DNA from: Blastococcus fimeti
GTDB taxonomy: Bacteria > Actinomycetota > Actinomycetes > Mycobacteriales > Geodermatophilaceae
Direction: 5' to 3'
Assembly (NCBI GenBank): GCA_900102115.1
Contig: FNAW01000001.1
Span: forward strand, 434,001 to 498,000
DNA: 64,000 nt
Shown here piece by piece: positions 55,711 to 64,000 of this stretch. Both the position numbers and the translations under genes were made by a program. How positions within the stretch are numbered: the first letter of the stretch is position 1; each line of letters begins with the position of its first letter. The notes under the pieces are model-generated. The model had not been told where the DNA came from and did not search any database. It was given only the letters and a program-made list of their open reading frames with translations.

Positions 55711-57009
55711 TCAGGCCTGGGGAACCAGGCTCTCGGCCGCCCGCGGGCCGCGCACGAGCGACGCACCCGCCGTCCGGGCCGGCGTCGCCGCGCGGTCGTC
55801 GGTGCCGGCCGTCTCGTCGGTACCGTCCGCCTCGACCGTGTCGTCCGATCGGGCCGACTGCCGCTGCACCAGGTACGCGAAGCCGACCACGGTGCCGAGC
55901 GAGACCAGGACGGCGGTCTGGCCGGTGACCCAGGAGAAGTTGAGGGCGGCGTAGACCACGCCCAGGACGCCCAGCCACAGCGACCTCGCCTCGCCCCGCC
56001 AGGTGTCGAAGACGGTGGCCGCCACGCCCACCACCAGCGGCGCCAGCATGACGAAGACCCGCTCGGTGTCGGTGGCCTGCAGCCGGCTCGCCGCGCAGAT
56101 CGCGAAGACGTAGCCGCTGGCCAGCAGCAGCTCGCTGCGCACACCGGCACGCAGGTACTGCTGGTGCAGTCCGTAGGCGAAGACCACCCACAGGAAGCCG
56201 AAGACCCCGAACACCGCCAGGTGCTCCTGCCCGGCCCGCGCTCCCAGGACCTCGCGGGCCAGGGCGACGACGTCGCCGTCCAGGTGGGTGCCGTGCGGGC
56301 CGATCCGGGACGATGCCCAGGCCCGGAACCCGAGGTAGGCGACCACGAGGGCGGCCACGGCGCCGGCACCGGCCAGCACGTCGCGGTCGCGCAACCGGCC
56401 GGTGCGCGCCCAGGCGACCAGCGGGTAGAGCGGGGCCATCAGGAGGACGGCCTCCTTGTTGAGGAAGCCGACGGCGATCACCAGGGCGAACAGGACCAGC
56501 CGGCCGCGGAAGGCGAGGTACAGGGCCAGCGCGCAGGCGAGGTGGGTCAGCGGGTCGACCAGCCAGAAATTGCCGTAGCTGTACGACGTGTAGTAGAAGG
56601 TCACCGAGAGCAGCAGGGTGGCGAACAGGCTGACCGACGGGCTGACGCGGAGCGGGCCCCGGATCCACTCGTAGACCACGAACAGCGCAGCGGTCGTCGC
56701 GGCGAACGTGAGGGCGAGCCACACGGTGTCCGGCGCGAGGCCGGTGAGCGCCGACGCGTGCCGGACCAGCCACGGCGTCAGGAGCCGGTAGGAGAAGGGG
56801 GCGTCCACCGGGGCGAAGGTCTGCTCGGACATCGCGATGTAGTTGAGGGCATCCCCGAAGGCGCCCGCCCGGGCATCGCGCTGGAACTGGCCGTAGGACA
56901 CCAGCCCGAAGAACCCGACCAGCAGCAGCGCGCCGCAGGCGACGAGTCGCTCCAGGACGGACCGCTTCGTCTCAGCGCTGATCGCGCGCACTGCCCGTAG
57001 AGAAGCCAT
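55711..57009 (-). CDS. Polytopic membrane protein, GT-C-like
   Basis: The 432-residue protein has about ten membrane helices. After the first helix comes DALNYIAMSEQTF and PFSYRLLTPWL, and in the fourth/fifth region GFLNKEAVLLMAP; these acid/aromatic loop motifs recall GT-C glycosyltransferases and EpsG-type proteins, but I cannot assign a family. The C-terminal 60 residues are polar. ATG 57009 is 6 bases after CACGAT, a possible leaderless -10. It converges on the CAP-domain gene with a 30-base gap. Confidence 0.65.
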   Translation of the reverse strand: MASLRAVRAISAETKRSVLERLVACGALLLVGFFGLVSYGQFQRDARAGAFGDALNYIAMSEQTFAPVDAPFSYRLLTPWLVRHASALTGLAPDTVWLALTFAATTAALFVVYEWIRGPLRVSPSVSLFATLLLSVTFYYTSYSYGNFWLVDPLTHLACALALYLAFRGRLVLFALVIAVGFLNKEAVLLMAPLYPLVAWARTGRLRDRDVLAGAGAVAALVVAYLGFRAWASSRIGPHGTHLDGDVVALAREVLGARAGQEHLAVFGVFGFLWVVFAYGLHQQYLRAGVRSELLLASGYVFAICAASRLQATDTERVFVMLAPLVVGVAATVFDTWRGEARSLWLGVLGVVYAALNFSWVTGQTAVLVSLGTVVGFAYLVQRQSARSDDTVEADGTDETAGTDDRAATPARTAGASLVRGPRAAESLVPQA

Positions 57010-57129
57010 GCACGAATCGTGACAGAGTTCGGCTTGATCTCTCGGACGCCGGGCGTCGGGTGCGCGTCCCGGGACTGGTGCGACTCGTGGGTGCACCGGG
57101 GCCATCGCCGTGCCGGCCGGCAGGACGGC

Positions 57130-57166
57130 GACGGCCCCCTCGCCCGGAGCGGGCGAGGGGGCCGTC
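57130..57166 (-). terminator. 16-bp perfect terminator stem after icd
   Basis: GACGGCCCCCTCGCCC pairs perfectly with its complement across a 5-base loop, 15 bases downstream of the icd stop. It ends the folD-mdh-icd transcription unit before the polytopic membrane-protein gene. Confidence 0.85.
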
Positions 57167-57181
57167 GGTCGGCTCGGGCCG

Positions 57182-58396
57182 TCAGGCCATGGCCTTCTTG
57201 AGGTTGGTGTCGATGGCGCCCAGGAAGTCCTGGGTCGTCAGCCACGGGCTGTCCTTGGAGATCAGCAGCGCGAGGTCCTTGGTCATCTGGCCGCTCTCGA
57301 CGGTGTCGATGCAGACCCGCTCGAGGGTCTCCGCGAAGCGGGTTACCTCGGGGGTGCCGTCCAGCTTGCCGCGGTGCGCGAGGCCCCGGGTCCAGGCGAA
57401 GATCGACGCGATCGGGTTGGTCGACGTCTCCTTGCCCTGCTGGTGCTGGCGGTAGTGACGGGTCACCGTGCCGTGGGCGGCCTCGGCCTCGACCGTGCGG
57501 CCGTCCGGGGTCGCGAGCACCGAGGTCATCAGGCCGAGCGAGCCGAAGCCCTGGGCCACGGTGTCGGACTGCACGTCACCGTCGTAGTTCTTGCAGGCCC
57601 AGACGTAGCCGCCCTCCCACTTGAGCGAGGCGGCGACCATGTCGTCGATCAGCCGGTGCTCGTAGGTGATGCCGGCGGCGTCGAACTTCTCCTTGAACTC
57701 GGACTGGAAGACCTCCTCGAAGATGTCCTTGAACCGGCCGTCGTAGGCCTTGAGGATCGTGTTCTTCGTGGAGAGGTACACCGGGTAGCCGCGGTCCAGG
57801 CCGTAGTTCAGCGAGGCCCGGGCGAAGTCGAAGATCGACGCGTCGAGGTTGTACATCGACAGGGACACGCCGGCGCCCGGGGCCTGGAACACCTCGTGCT
57901 CGATCGGCTGCGAGCCGTCCTCCGGGGTGAAGGTGACGGTCAGCCGCCCCGCGGAGGGGAACGTGAAGTCGGTGGCGCGGTACTGGTCGCCGTAGGCGTG
58001 ACGGCCGACGATGATCGGCTTGGTCCAGCCCGGCACCAGGCGCGGCACGTTCTGCATGATGATCGGCTCGCGGAAGATGACGCCGCCGAGGATGTTGCGG
58101 ATCGTCCCGTTCGGGGAGCGCCACATCTTCTTCAGGCCGAACTCCTCGACCCGCGCCTCGTCCGGCGTGATGGTCGCGCACTTGACGCCGACGCCGTGCT
58201 TCTTGATGGCGTTGGCGGAGTCGATGGTGATCTGGTCGTCGGTCGCGTCGCGCGACTCGATGCCGAGGTCGTAGTACTCCAGGTTCACGTCGAGGTACGG
58301 GAGGATCAGCTGGTCCTTGATGAACTGCCAGATGATCCGGGTCATCTCGTCGCCGTCGAGCTCGACGACCGTGCCCTCGACCTTGATCTTCGCCAC
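57182..58396 (-). CDS. icd: NADP-dependent isocitrate dehydrogenase (dimeric, eukaryote-like type)
   Basis: The 404-residue enzyme decarboxylates isocitrate to 2-oxoglutarate with NADPH formation. It opens [14 protein letters not shown] and has [48 protein letters not shown] and [13 protein letters not shown], the pattern of the homodimeric NADP enzymes of eukaryotes and actinobacteria, as opposed to the E. coli type. GTG 58396 has AAGGA 8 bases upstream. It lies 41 bases after mdh in the same direction and is probably co-transcribed. Confidence 0.96.
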   Translation of the reverse strand: MAKIKVEGTVVELDGDEMTRIIWQFIKDQLILPYLDVNLEYYDLGIESRDATDDQITIDSANAIKKHGVGVKCATITPDEARVEEFGLKKMWRSPNGTIRNILGGVIFREPIIMQNVPRLVPGWTKPIIVGRHAYGDQYRATDFTFPSAGRLTVTFTPEDGSQPIEHEVFQAPGAGVSLSMYNLDASIFDFARASLNYGLDRGYPVYLSTKNTILKAYDGRFKDIFEEVFQSEFKEKFDAAGITYEHRLIDDMVAASLKWEGGYVWACKNYDGDVQSDTVAQGFGSLGLMTSVLATPDGRTVEAEAAHGTVTRHYRQHQQGKETSTNPIASIFAWTRGLAHRGKLDGTPEVTRFAETLERVCIDTVESGQMTKDLALLISKDSPWLTTQDFLGAIDTNLKKAMA

Positions 58397-58437
58397 GTAC
58401 AGGTTCCTTCTCTCTGCTTGCTTCTCCGAGCGTTCGC

Positions 58438-59391
58438 TCAGAGGTCGGCTATGTCAGCCTGCTTGGCGCGCACGGCCTCGGCTGCGTCGCGCAGCCCGGC
58501 CAGCTCGCTCTCGGACAGGTCGCCCTCGACGACCTTCCGCACTCCCTGTCGGCCGATCTCGGCCTCGACGCCCAGGTAGACGCCGTTGATCCCGTACTCG
58601 CCGTCCACCCACGCGCACACCGGCATGACCGCGCCGGAGTCCTCGATCACTGCCTTGGCCATGCGGGCAGCGGCGGCCGACGGGGCGTAGTACGCCGATC
58701 CGGTCTTGAGCAGGGCCACGACCTCGGCCCCGCCGTTGCGGGTCCGGTCGACCAGGTGCGCGATGCGGTCGGCGGCCATGACCTCGGTCAGCGGCTTGCC
58801 GTCCACGGTGCACCGGGAGGGCACGGGCACCATGGTGTCGCCGTGCGACCCCAGGGTCAGCGTCCGCACGGAGGAGACGGGGACGCCGAGCTCCTCGGCC
58901 ACGTTGTCGGTGAAGCGGGCGGTGTCCAGCATGCCGGCCTGGCCCATCACCCGGCCCTTCGGGAACCCGGTGGCCAGCTGCGCGAGCGCGGTCATCTCGT
59001 CGAGCGGGTTGGAGACGACGATGACGACGGCGTCGGGCGAGGTGGACGCGACGTTCTCCGCCACCTGGCGGACGATGCCCGCGTTGGTCTCGATGAGGTC
59101 CATCCGGCTCATGCCCGGCTTGCGCGGGATGCCCGCGGTGATCACGACGACGTCGGATCCCTCGGTGCCCTCGTAGGAGCCGCCCCCGATGCCGACCACG
59201 CGGGTCTCGAAGCCCTCGATCGGGCGCGACTGGTTCATGTCGAGGGCCAGGCCCTCGGGCTTGCCCTCGACGATGTCGGTGAGGACGACGGTCTCGAAGA
59301 TGTCGTACTCGGCGAGACGGAGAGCGGTCGTGGAGCCGTAGAAGCCGGCGCCCACCACGGTGACCTTGCCGTTCCGAGGCTTCTCTGCCAT
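58438..59391 (-). CDS. mdh: Malate dehydrogenase (LDH-like type)
   Basis: The 317-residue protein has the NAD loop VVGAGFYGS, Asp39 for NAD selectivity in [15 protein letters not shown] with the substrate arginines, SNPLDEMT and catalytic His183 in [10 protein letters not shown]. It oxidises malate to oxaloacetate. ATG 59391 is selected because TAGGTT lies 7 bases upstream (leaderless); the TTG at 59400 would fall inside that promoter. It lies between icd and DUF3017/folD, a gene order conserved in many actinobacteria. Confidence 0.94.
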   Translation of the reverse strand: MAEKPRNGKVTVVGAGFYGSTTALRLAEYDIFETVVLTDIVEGKPEGLALDMNQSRPIEGFETRVVGIGGGSYEGTEGSDVVVITAGIPRKPGMSRMDLIETNAGIVRQVAENVASTSPDAVVIVVSNPLDEMTALAQLATGFPKGRVMGQAGMLDTARFTDNVAEELGVPVSSVRTLTLGSHGDTMVPVPSRCTVDGKPLTEVMAADRIAHLVDRTRNGGAEVVALLKTGSAYYAPSAAAARMAKAVIEDSGAVMPVCAWVDGEYGINGVYLGVEAEIGRQGVRKVVEGDLSESELAGLRDAAEAVRAKQADIADL

Positions 59392-59398
59392 GGCCGCC

Positions 59399-59404
59399 AA
59401 CCTA
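59399..59404 (-). promoter_or_regulatory. -10 element TAGGTT for leaderless mdh
   Basis: TAGGTT is 7 bases before ATG 59391 with no ribosome-binding site between, and excludes the upstream TTG as start. Confidence 0.6.
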
Positions 59405-59448
59405 GCGCCGCGAACGCCGTCGCGCGCCAGCGGGGGCGCTCCGCCGTC

Positions 59449-59754
59449 TCACGGACCGGGAACGGCGGCGGCGGCGACGGCGAGTGCGAGACCCGCGGCG
59501 GTCAGCAGGAGGACGTCCACCGGCCGGCTGCGGACGGCGAGGAAGCCCACCCGGCGCTCGGGCAGGAGCAGCCGCAGCAGCGCGGCTCCGACCAGGGCCA
59601 GGCCCATGAGGACCAGGCCCTGGCGCCAGTGCTCGACGGTGACCAGCAGCAGCCCGACCCCCACCGTCGCCAGCACCGCCAGCAGCGGGAGCTGCCGCAC
59701 CAGACCGGCCACGAACGGCCGGCGGAGGTAGAGCGGCGGCCGGCTCCCGGTCAC
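59449..59754 (-). CDS. DUF3017 small membrane protein
   Basis: The 101-residue protein has three hydrophobic helices ([48 protein letters not shown]) and the arginine-rich [15 protein letters not shown] loop that marks DUF3017. Function is unknown. GTG 59754 overlaps the folD stop as GTGA, so its production is tied to FolD. Confidence 0.85.
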   Translation of the reverse strand: MTGSRPPLYLRRPFVAGLVRQLPLLAVLATVGVGLLLVTVEHWRQGLVLMGLALVGAALLRLLLPERRVGFLAVRSRPVDVLLLTAAGLALAVAAAAVPGP

Positions 59755-60620
59755 GCGGTGAGCGCCTCGGCGGCGGCTGCCTGCTCGGCGGCCAGGACGA
59801 CGTTCTGCAGCAGCATCGCGCGGGTCATCGGGCCCACACCGCCCGGGTTGGGCGCCACGTGCCCGGCCACCTCGACGACGTCCGTGGCGACGTCGCCGGC
59901 GATCTTGCCGTCGACCCGGCTGACGCCGACGTCCAGCACGGCGGCGCCGGGCTTGACCAGGTCGGCGGTGACCAGGCCGGGCACGCCGGCGGCGGCGACC
60001 ACGATGTCGGCCGACCGCAGGTGCGCGGCGAGGTCGCGGGTGCCGGTGTGGCACAGCGTCACGGTGGCGTTCTCGGTCCGGCGGGTCAGCAGCAGGCCCA
60101 GCGGGCGGCCGACGGTGATGCCGCGGCCGACCACGACCACCTCGGCGCCGGCGATCGGCACCTCGTAGCGGCGCAGCAGCTCCACGATCCCGACCGGCGT
60201 GCACGGCAGCGGCCCGGGGACGTTGAGGACCAGCCGGCCCAGGTTGACCGGGTGCAGGCCGTCGGCGTCCTTGGCCGGGTCCATCGCCTCGAGGACGACG
60301 CTCTCGTCGATGCCGGCGGGCAGCGGCAGCTGGACGATGTAGCCGGTGCAGGCCGGGTCGGCGTTGAGCTCCTCGACGACGGCGAGCACGTCGGCGAGCG
60401 TCGCCGTGGCCGGCAGCTCGCGCTGGATGCTGGCGATGCCGACCTGCGCGCAGTCGGAGTGCTTGGCGTTGACGTACCAGCGGCTGCCCGGGTCGTCGCC
60501 CACCAGCAGCGTGCCCAGTCCGGGCCGGTGCCCGGCGGCGGCCAGCGCCGCCACCCGCCCGGTCAGTTCGGAGCGGATCGCTGCCGCCGTCGCCTTGCCG
60601 TCCAGGATCGTCGCGGGCAC
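59751..60620 (-). CDS. folD: Methylenetetrahydrofolate dehydrogenase/cyclohydrolase
   Basis: The 289-residue bifunctional enzyme interconverts 5,10-methylene- and 10-formyl-tetrahydrofolate, giving formyl groups to PurN and PurH encoded nearby. It has YVNAK with catalytic Lys53, [19 protein letters not shown], the NADP site [12 protein letters not shown] and [13 protein letters not shown] 60620 is used: CACACT lies 6 bases upstream, compatible with a leaderless start, and homologues begin at this position; 60647 is the next alternative. Confidence 0.95.
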   Translation of the reverse strand: MPATILDGKATAAAIRSELTGRVAALAAAGHRPGLGTLLVGDDPGSRWYVNAKHSDCAQVGIASIQRELPATATLADVLAVVEELNADPACTGYIVQLPLPAGIDESVVLEAMDPAKDADGLHPVNLGRLVLNVPGPLPCTPVGIVELLRRYEVPIAGAEVVVVGRGITVGRPLGLLLTRRTENATVTLCHTGTRDLAAHLRSADIVVAAAGVPGLVTADLVKPGAAVLDVGVSRVDGKIAGDVATDVVEVAGHVAPNPGGVGPMTRAMLLQNVVLAAEQAAAAEALTA

Positions 60621-60626
60621 GCGGAC

Positions 60627-60632
60627 AGTGTG
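60627..60632 (-). promoter_or_regulatory. Possible -10 element CACACT for folD
   Basis: CACACT (CANNNT) is 6 bases before GTG 60620; spacing matches the leaderless promoters elsewhere in the window, but the first T is replaced by C. Confidence 0.35.
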
Positions 60633-60715
60633 CCCGAAAGTCCCCACGACCCGGGGCGCCGCCCTAGGCTTCGTCGTGGTGGGCCCCCGTCGCCCGCCCC
60701 TGCCGGAGGTGCCAC

Positions 60716-61240
60716 GTGACCGAACGCGACGAGAGACCCGTCGGATCGAGCACGGCCGCCGGGCCGCCGGTCGGTGCGACGACGCCGGAGTACTCGGCCG
60801 AGCCGGTGGCCTACCGCGGGCCGGAGAGCCTGGGCGGTCTGCTGCTGATCCTGGCCGGCATCGCCGCCGCGGTCAGCCTGGTGCTGGACTGGCTGGCCGA
60901 CGTCGACGGCACCGGCCTGGACCTGGTGCGCGACGGCTTCGAGGACCTCGACGCGATCGTCGACAACGGCCTGTGGCAGCCGATGGCGGTGGTCCTCGGC
61001 GGTGGCGTGCTGCTCCTGCTCGGGATCCTGCTGTGGCTGCCGGCGCGCTCGCACCGGTTCCTCGGCCTGCTCGGGCTGATCGTGAGCGGGCTGATCGTGT
61101 GGGCGGTGCTCGTGCCGCTGAGCGACGCCGACTGGGAGCTGGACACCTTCGGCCCGGGCTTCTGGTGCGCGATCGCCGTCGCCGTCCTCGGTGTGCTCGG
61201 CAGCCTCAAGGCCCTGCTGACGGGCAAGAAGTACCGATGA
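60716..61240 (+). CDS. Small membrane protein with four helices, unknown function
   Basis: The 174-residue protein has a 40-residue polar N-terminus and four hydrophobic segments (about 40-60, 88-107, 115-135, 148-165) separated by an acidic loop ([17 protein letters not shown]). GTG 60716 has GGAGG 7 bases upstream. It is divergent from folD. I recognise no conserved catalytic motif; it is shared in this neighbourhood of actinobacteria as an uncharacterised protein (recollection, not checked). Confidence 0.7.
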   Translation: MTERDERPVGSSTAAGPPVGATTPEYSAEPVAYRGPESLGGLLLILAGIAAAVSLVLDWLADVDGTGLDLVRDGFEDLDAIVDNGLWQPMAVVLGGGVLLLLGILLWLPARSHRFLGLLGLIVSGLIVWAVLVPLSDADWELDTFGPGFWCAIAVAVLGVLGSLKALLTGKKYR

Positions 61241-61244
61241 CATC

Positions 61245-61261
61245 GTCGTCCTCCGGACGAC
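61245..61261. terminator. Short stem-loop between convergent genes
   Basis: GTCGTCC-TCC-GGACGAC lies 4 bases after the membrane-protein stop, ahead of the convergent pentapeptide-repeat gene stop at 61356. Confidence 0.45.
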
Positions 61262-61355
61262 ACCGCGGCCACGGGCCATCCCCCAGCTGCGACGAGCGCG
61301 TCAGTCGCTCGATCGCGGGACCCTACGGGCCCCACTCCTCACGACGCCGTTCCGG

Positions 61356-61987
61356 CTAATCCGCAACCAGGGCGCCGTGGGCGCGGGTGAACTGCACCGC
61401 CTGCACCAGGTCCACCCGGACGCCGGTCAGCTCGAAGGCCAGCCAGTTGACCTCGTCCATGGACGCCCCGCGCAGGTCCGTGCCGCGCAGCCTGGTGCCC
61501 TGCAGCCGCGCCCGGTCCAGGTCCGCGCCGGTGAGGTCGCACTCGCGCAGGTCGGCGTCGGTGAAGTCGGTCTCCCGGAACCGCTGACCCGACAGGTCCA
61601 GGCCCGACAGGTCGGCGGCCCGCAGGTTGACGTAGCTCCAGTCGCACTCGGTCGACGTCATGGGCCGCAGCTGCGCGCCGGGGAACTGCGAGCCGGTCAG
61701 CTTGCAGCCGTCCCACGTCACGTCGATGAGCCGGGCGCGGTCGAACCGGCAGGAGAGGAACGCCGTCCCGGAGTGCCGTGACCCGCTCATCCGCACGCCG
61801 GTGAGCACGCACTGGTCGAACACGCAGCGCCGGGTGACGAGCTCCTCGAGCGAGGCGTCGTCGAACCGGCAGCGGGTGAAGGTGACGCCGTCGAGCTCGG
61901 CGCCCCACCAGTCGACGCGGGCGAAGTCCTCCCCCTCGACCTCCGCCCCAGCCTCCGGCGGACCGATGTGCGGCCGCGACGAGGCCA

Positions 61988-61988
<1 letters not shown>
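61356..61988 (-). CDS. Pentapeptide-repeat protein
   Basis: The 210-residue protein is built of A(D/N/C)LxxA/T-type pentapeptides in two runs (about 30-105 and 120-195), e.g. LSGLDLSGQRF, ADLRECDLTGADLDRA, GTDLRGASM. Such repeats fold into a right-handed quadrilateral helix; some members (Qnr, MfpA) mimic DNA and protect gyrase, but most have no known role. The ATG overlaps the purH stop as TGATG. Several cysteines occur at repeat corners. Confidence 0.9.
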
Positions 61989-63537
<1,549 letters not shown>

Positions 63538-63541
<4 letters not shown>

Positions 63542-64000
63542 GGCGAGCTGGGTCCTCTCGTTCCGATGGCCACGAGTCGGGCCACCGTCTCCACCAGGAG
63601 CTCGCGCTCCACGGCCTTGATGCGTTCGTGCAGTCGGGGTTCGTCGTCGTCGGGGAGCACCGGCACCTCGCGCTGGGCCAGCACCGGGCCGGTGTCCACC
63701 CCGGCGTCGACCACGTGGACGGTCGAGCCGGTCACCGTGGCGCCGGCGGCCAGGGCGTCCCGCACGGCGTGGGCGCCCGGGAAGGCGGGCAGCAGCGCCG
63801 GATGGGTGTTGATCAGCCGGCCGCCGAACGCGCCGAGCACGGCCGGCCCGACGATCTTCATGAAGCCGGCCGAGACGACCAGGTCCGGCTCGAAGGAGGC
63901 GATCGACGCGGCGAGCGCCCGGTCCCAGGCGGCTCGGTCGGGGTGGTCGCCCAGTGCGGAGACGAACGTGGGGATCCCCCGCCGCGCGGCGTGCTCGAGG
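63538..64000 (-). CDS. purN: Phosphoribosylglycinamide formyltransferase, 5' end outside window
   Basis: The frame remains open to the window edge, so the N-terminal part is missing; about 154 residues are present. [13 protein letters not shown], the catalytic [21 protein letters not shown] with Asn and His, [16 protein letters not shown] and ERELL match GART. It transfers the formyl group of 10-formyl-THF (from FolD) to glycinamide ribonucleotide in purine synthesis. The internal ATG at 63861 is not the start. Confidence 0.95.

Overview
The window is about 64 kb of very GC-rich DNA (roughly 72-75% by eye) packed with short-gap or overlapping genes, GTG/TTG starts and many start codons placed directly after a TANNNT -10 element. 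The gene set (LGFP-repeat surface proteins, B12-dependent methylmalonyl-CoA mutase in two subunits, DUF222-HNH endonuclease, DUF6318 lipoprotein, DUF3017, dimeric NADP isocitrate dehydrogenase, purN-purH/folD-DUF3017-mdh-icd order) indicates an actinobacterium. A member of the Geodermatophilaceae (Blastococcus, Geodermatophilus, Modestobacter) is the likeliest guess; that placement is inference. Nothing looks like a plasmid, prophage, insertion sequence, CRISPR array or tRNA/rRNA gene.

Layout. 1-6.2 kb: two LGFP-repeat surface proteins in opposite orientation flank a membrane O-acyltransferase with an SGNH domain; the second LGFP protein carries an N-terminal metzincin-type protease. 6.3-12.4 kb: a tightly overlapping minus-strand envelope-glycan operon (GT2, divergent UDP-GlcNAc 2-epimerase-like protein, second GT2, flippase, large GT-C-like membrane protein). 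12.7-20.3 kb: a minus-strand operon of carboxylate-amine ligase, M20 amidohydrolase, methylmalonyl-CoA mutase small and large subunits and the MeaB chaperone, all overlapping by 1-4 bases. 20.4-23.7 kb: plus-strand purine nucleoside phosphorylase, SDR epimerase/dehydrogenase and PGM2-type phosphosugar mutase. 23.8-25.9 kb: a secreted pair (DUF6318 lipoprotein and PKD-like protein) with lowered GC, then a RibD/DHFR-like reductase. 26.0-29.1 kb: oxidoreductase, uracil phosphoribosyltransferase and an HNH endonuclease with an SOS-like box. 29.4-32.7 kb: deoC, aldehyde dehydrogenase and a half-length aldehyde dehydrogenase homologue. 32.7-36.3 kb: TetR repressor divergent from an MFS exporter, then an acidic duplicated protein of unknown function. 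36.4-48.0 kb: minus-strand DEAD-box helicase, adenosine deaminase, an ABC-2 exporter, thymidine phosphorylase, cytidine deaminase and a BMP-type nucleoside ABC importer. 48.3-57.0 kb: DD-carboxypeptidase, 2H phosphoesterase, trpS, aminotransferase, galE, CBS-domain membrane protein, CAP-domain protein, polytopic membrane protein. 57.2-64 kb: icd, mdh, DUF3017, folD, a membrane protein, a pentapeptide-repeat protein, purH and the end of purN.

How it works together. The middle of the window is a nucleoside-salvage region. A BMP lipoprotein plus ABC importer would bring nucleosides in; Cdd, Add, DeoA and PNP would deaminate and phosphorolyse them; Upp would recover uracil; the PGM2-type mutase and DeoC would convert (deoxy)ribose-1-phosphate to central metabolites; the adjacent aldehyde dehydrogenase would oxidise the acetaldehyde released by DeoC. 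The right end supplies one-carbon units and purine de novo synthesis (FolD, PurH, PurN). The left end builds and decorates the cell surface. The methylmalonyl-CoA mutase operon feeds odd-chain and branched-chain carbon into the TCA cycle, which is also represented by mdh and icd.

The most interesting items are regulatory or architectural: a cluster of CCGCGG-centred palindromes beside the SOS-boxed HNH gene, a 15-bp perfect hairpin joining the deoA stop to the exporter start, two perfect GC hairpins behind the BMP gene, the conserved half-ALDH, the duplicated acidic protein, and the inverted LGFP paralogues.
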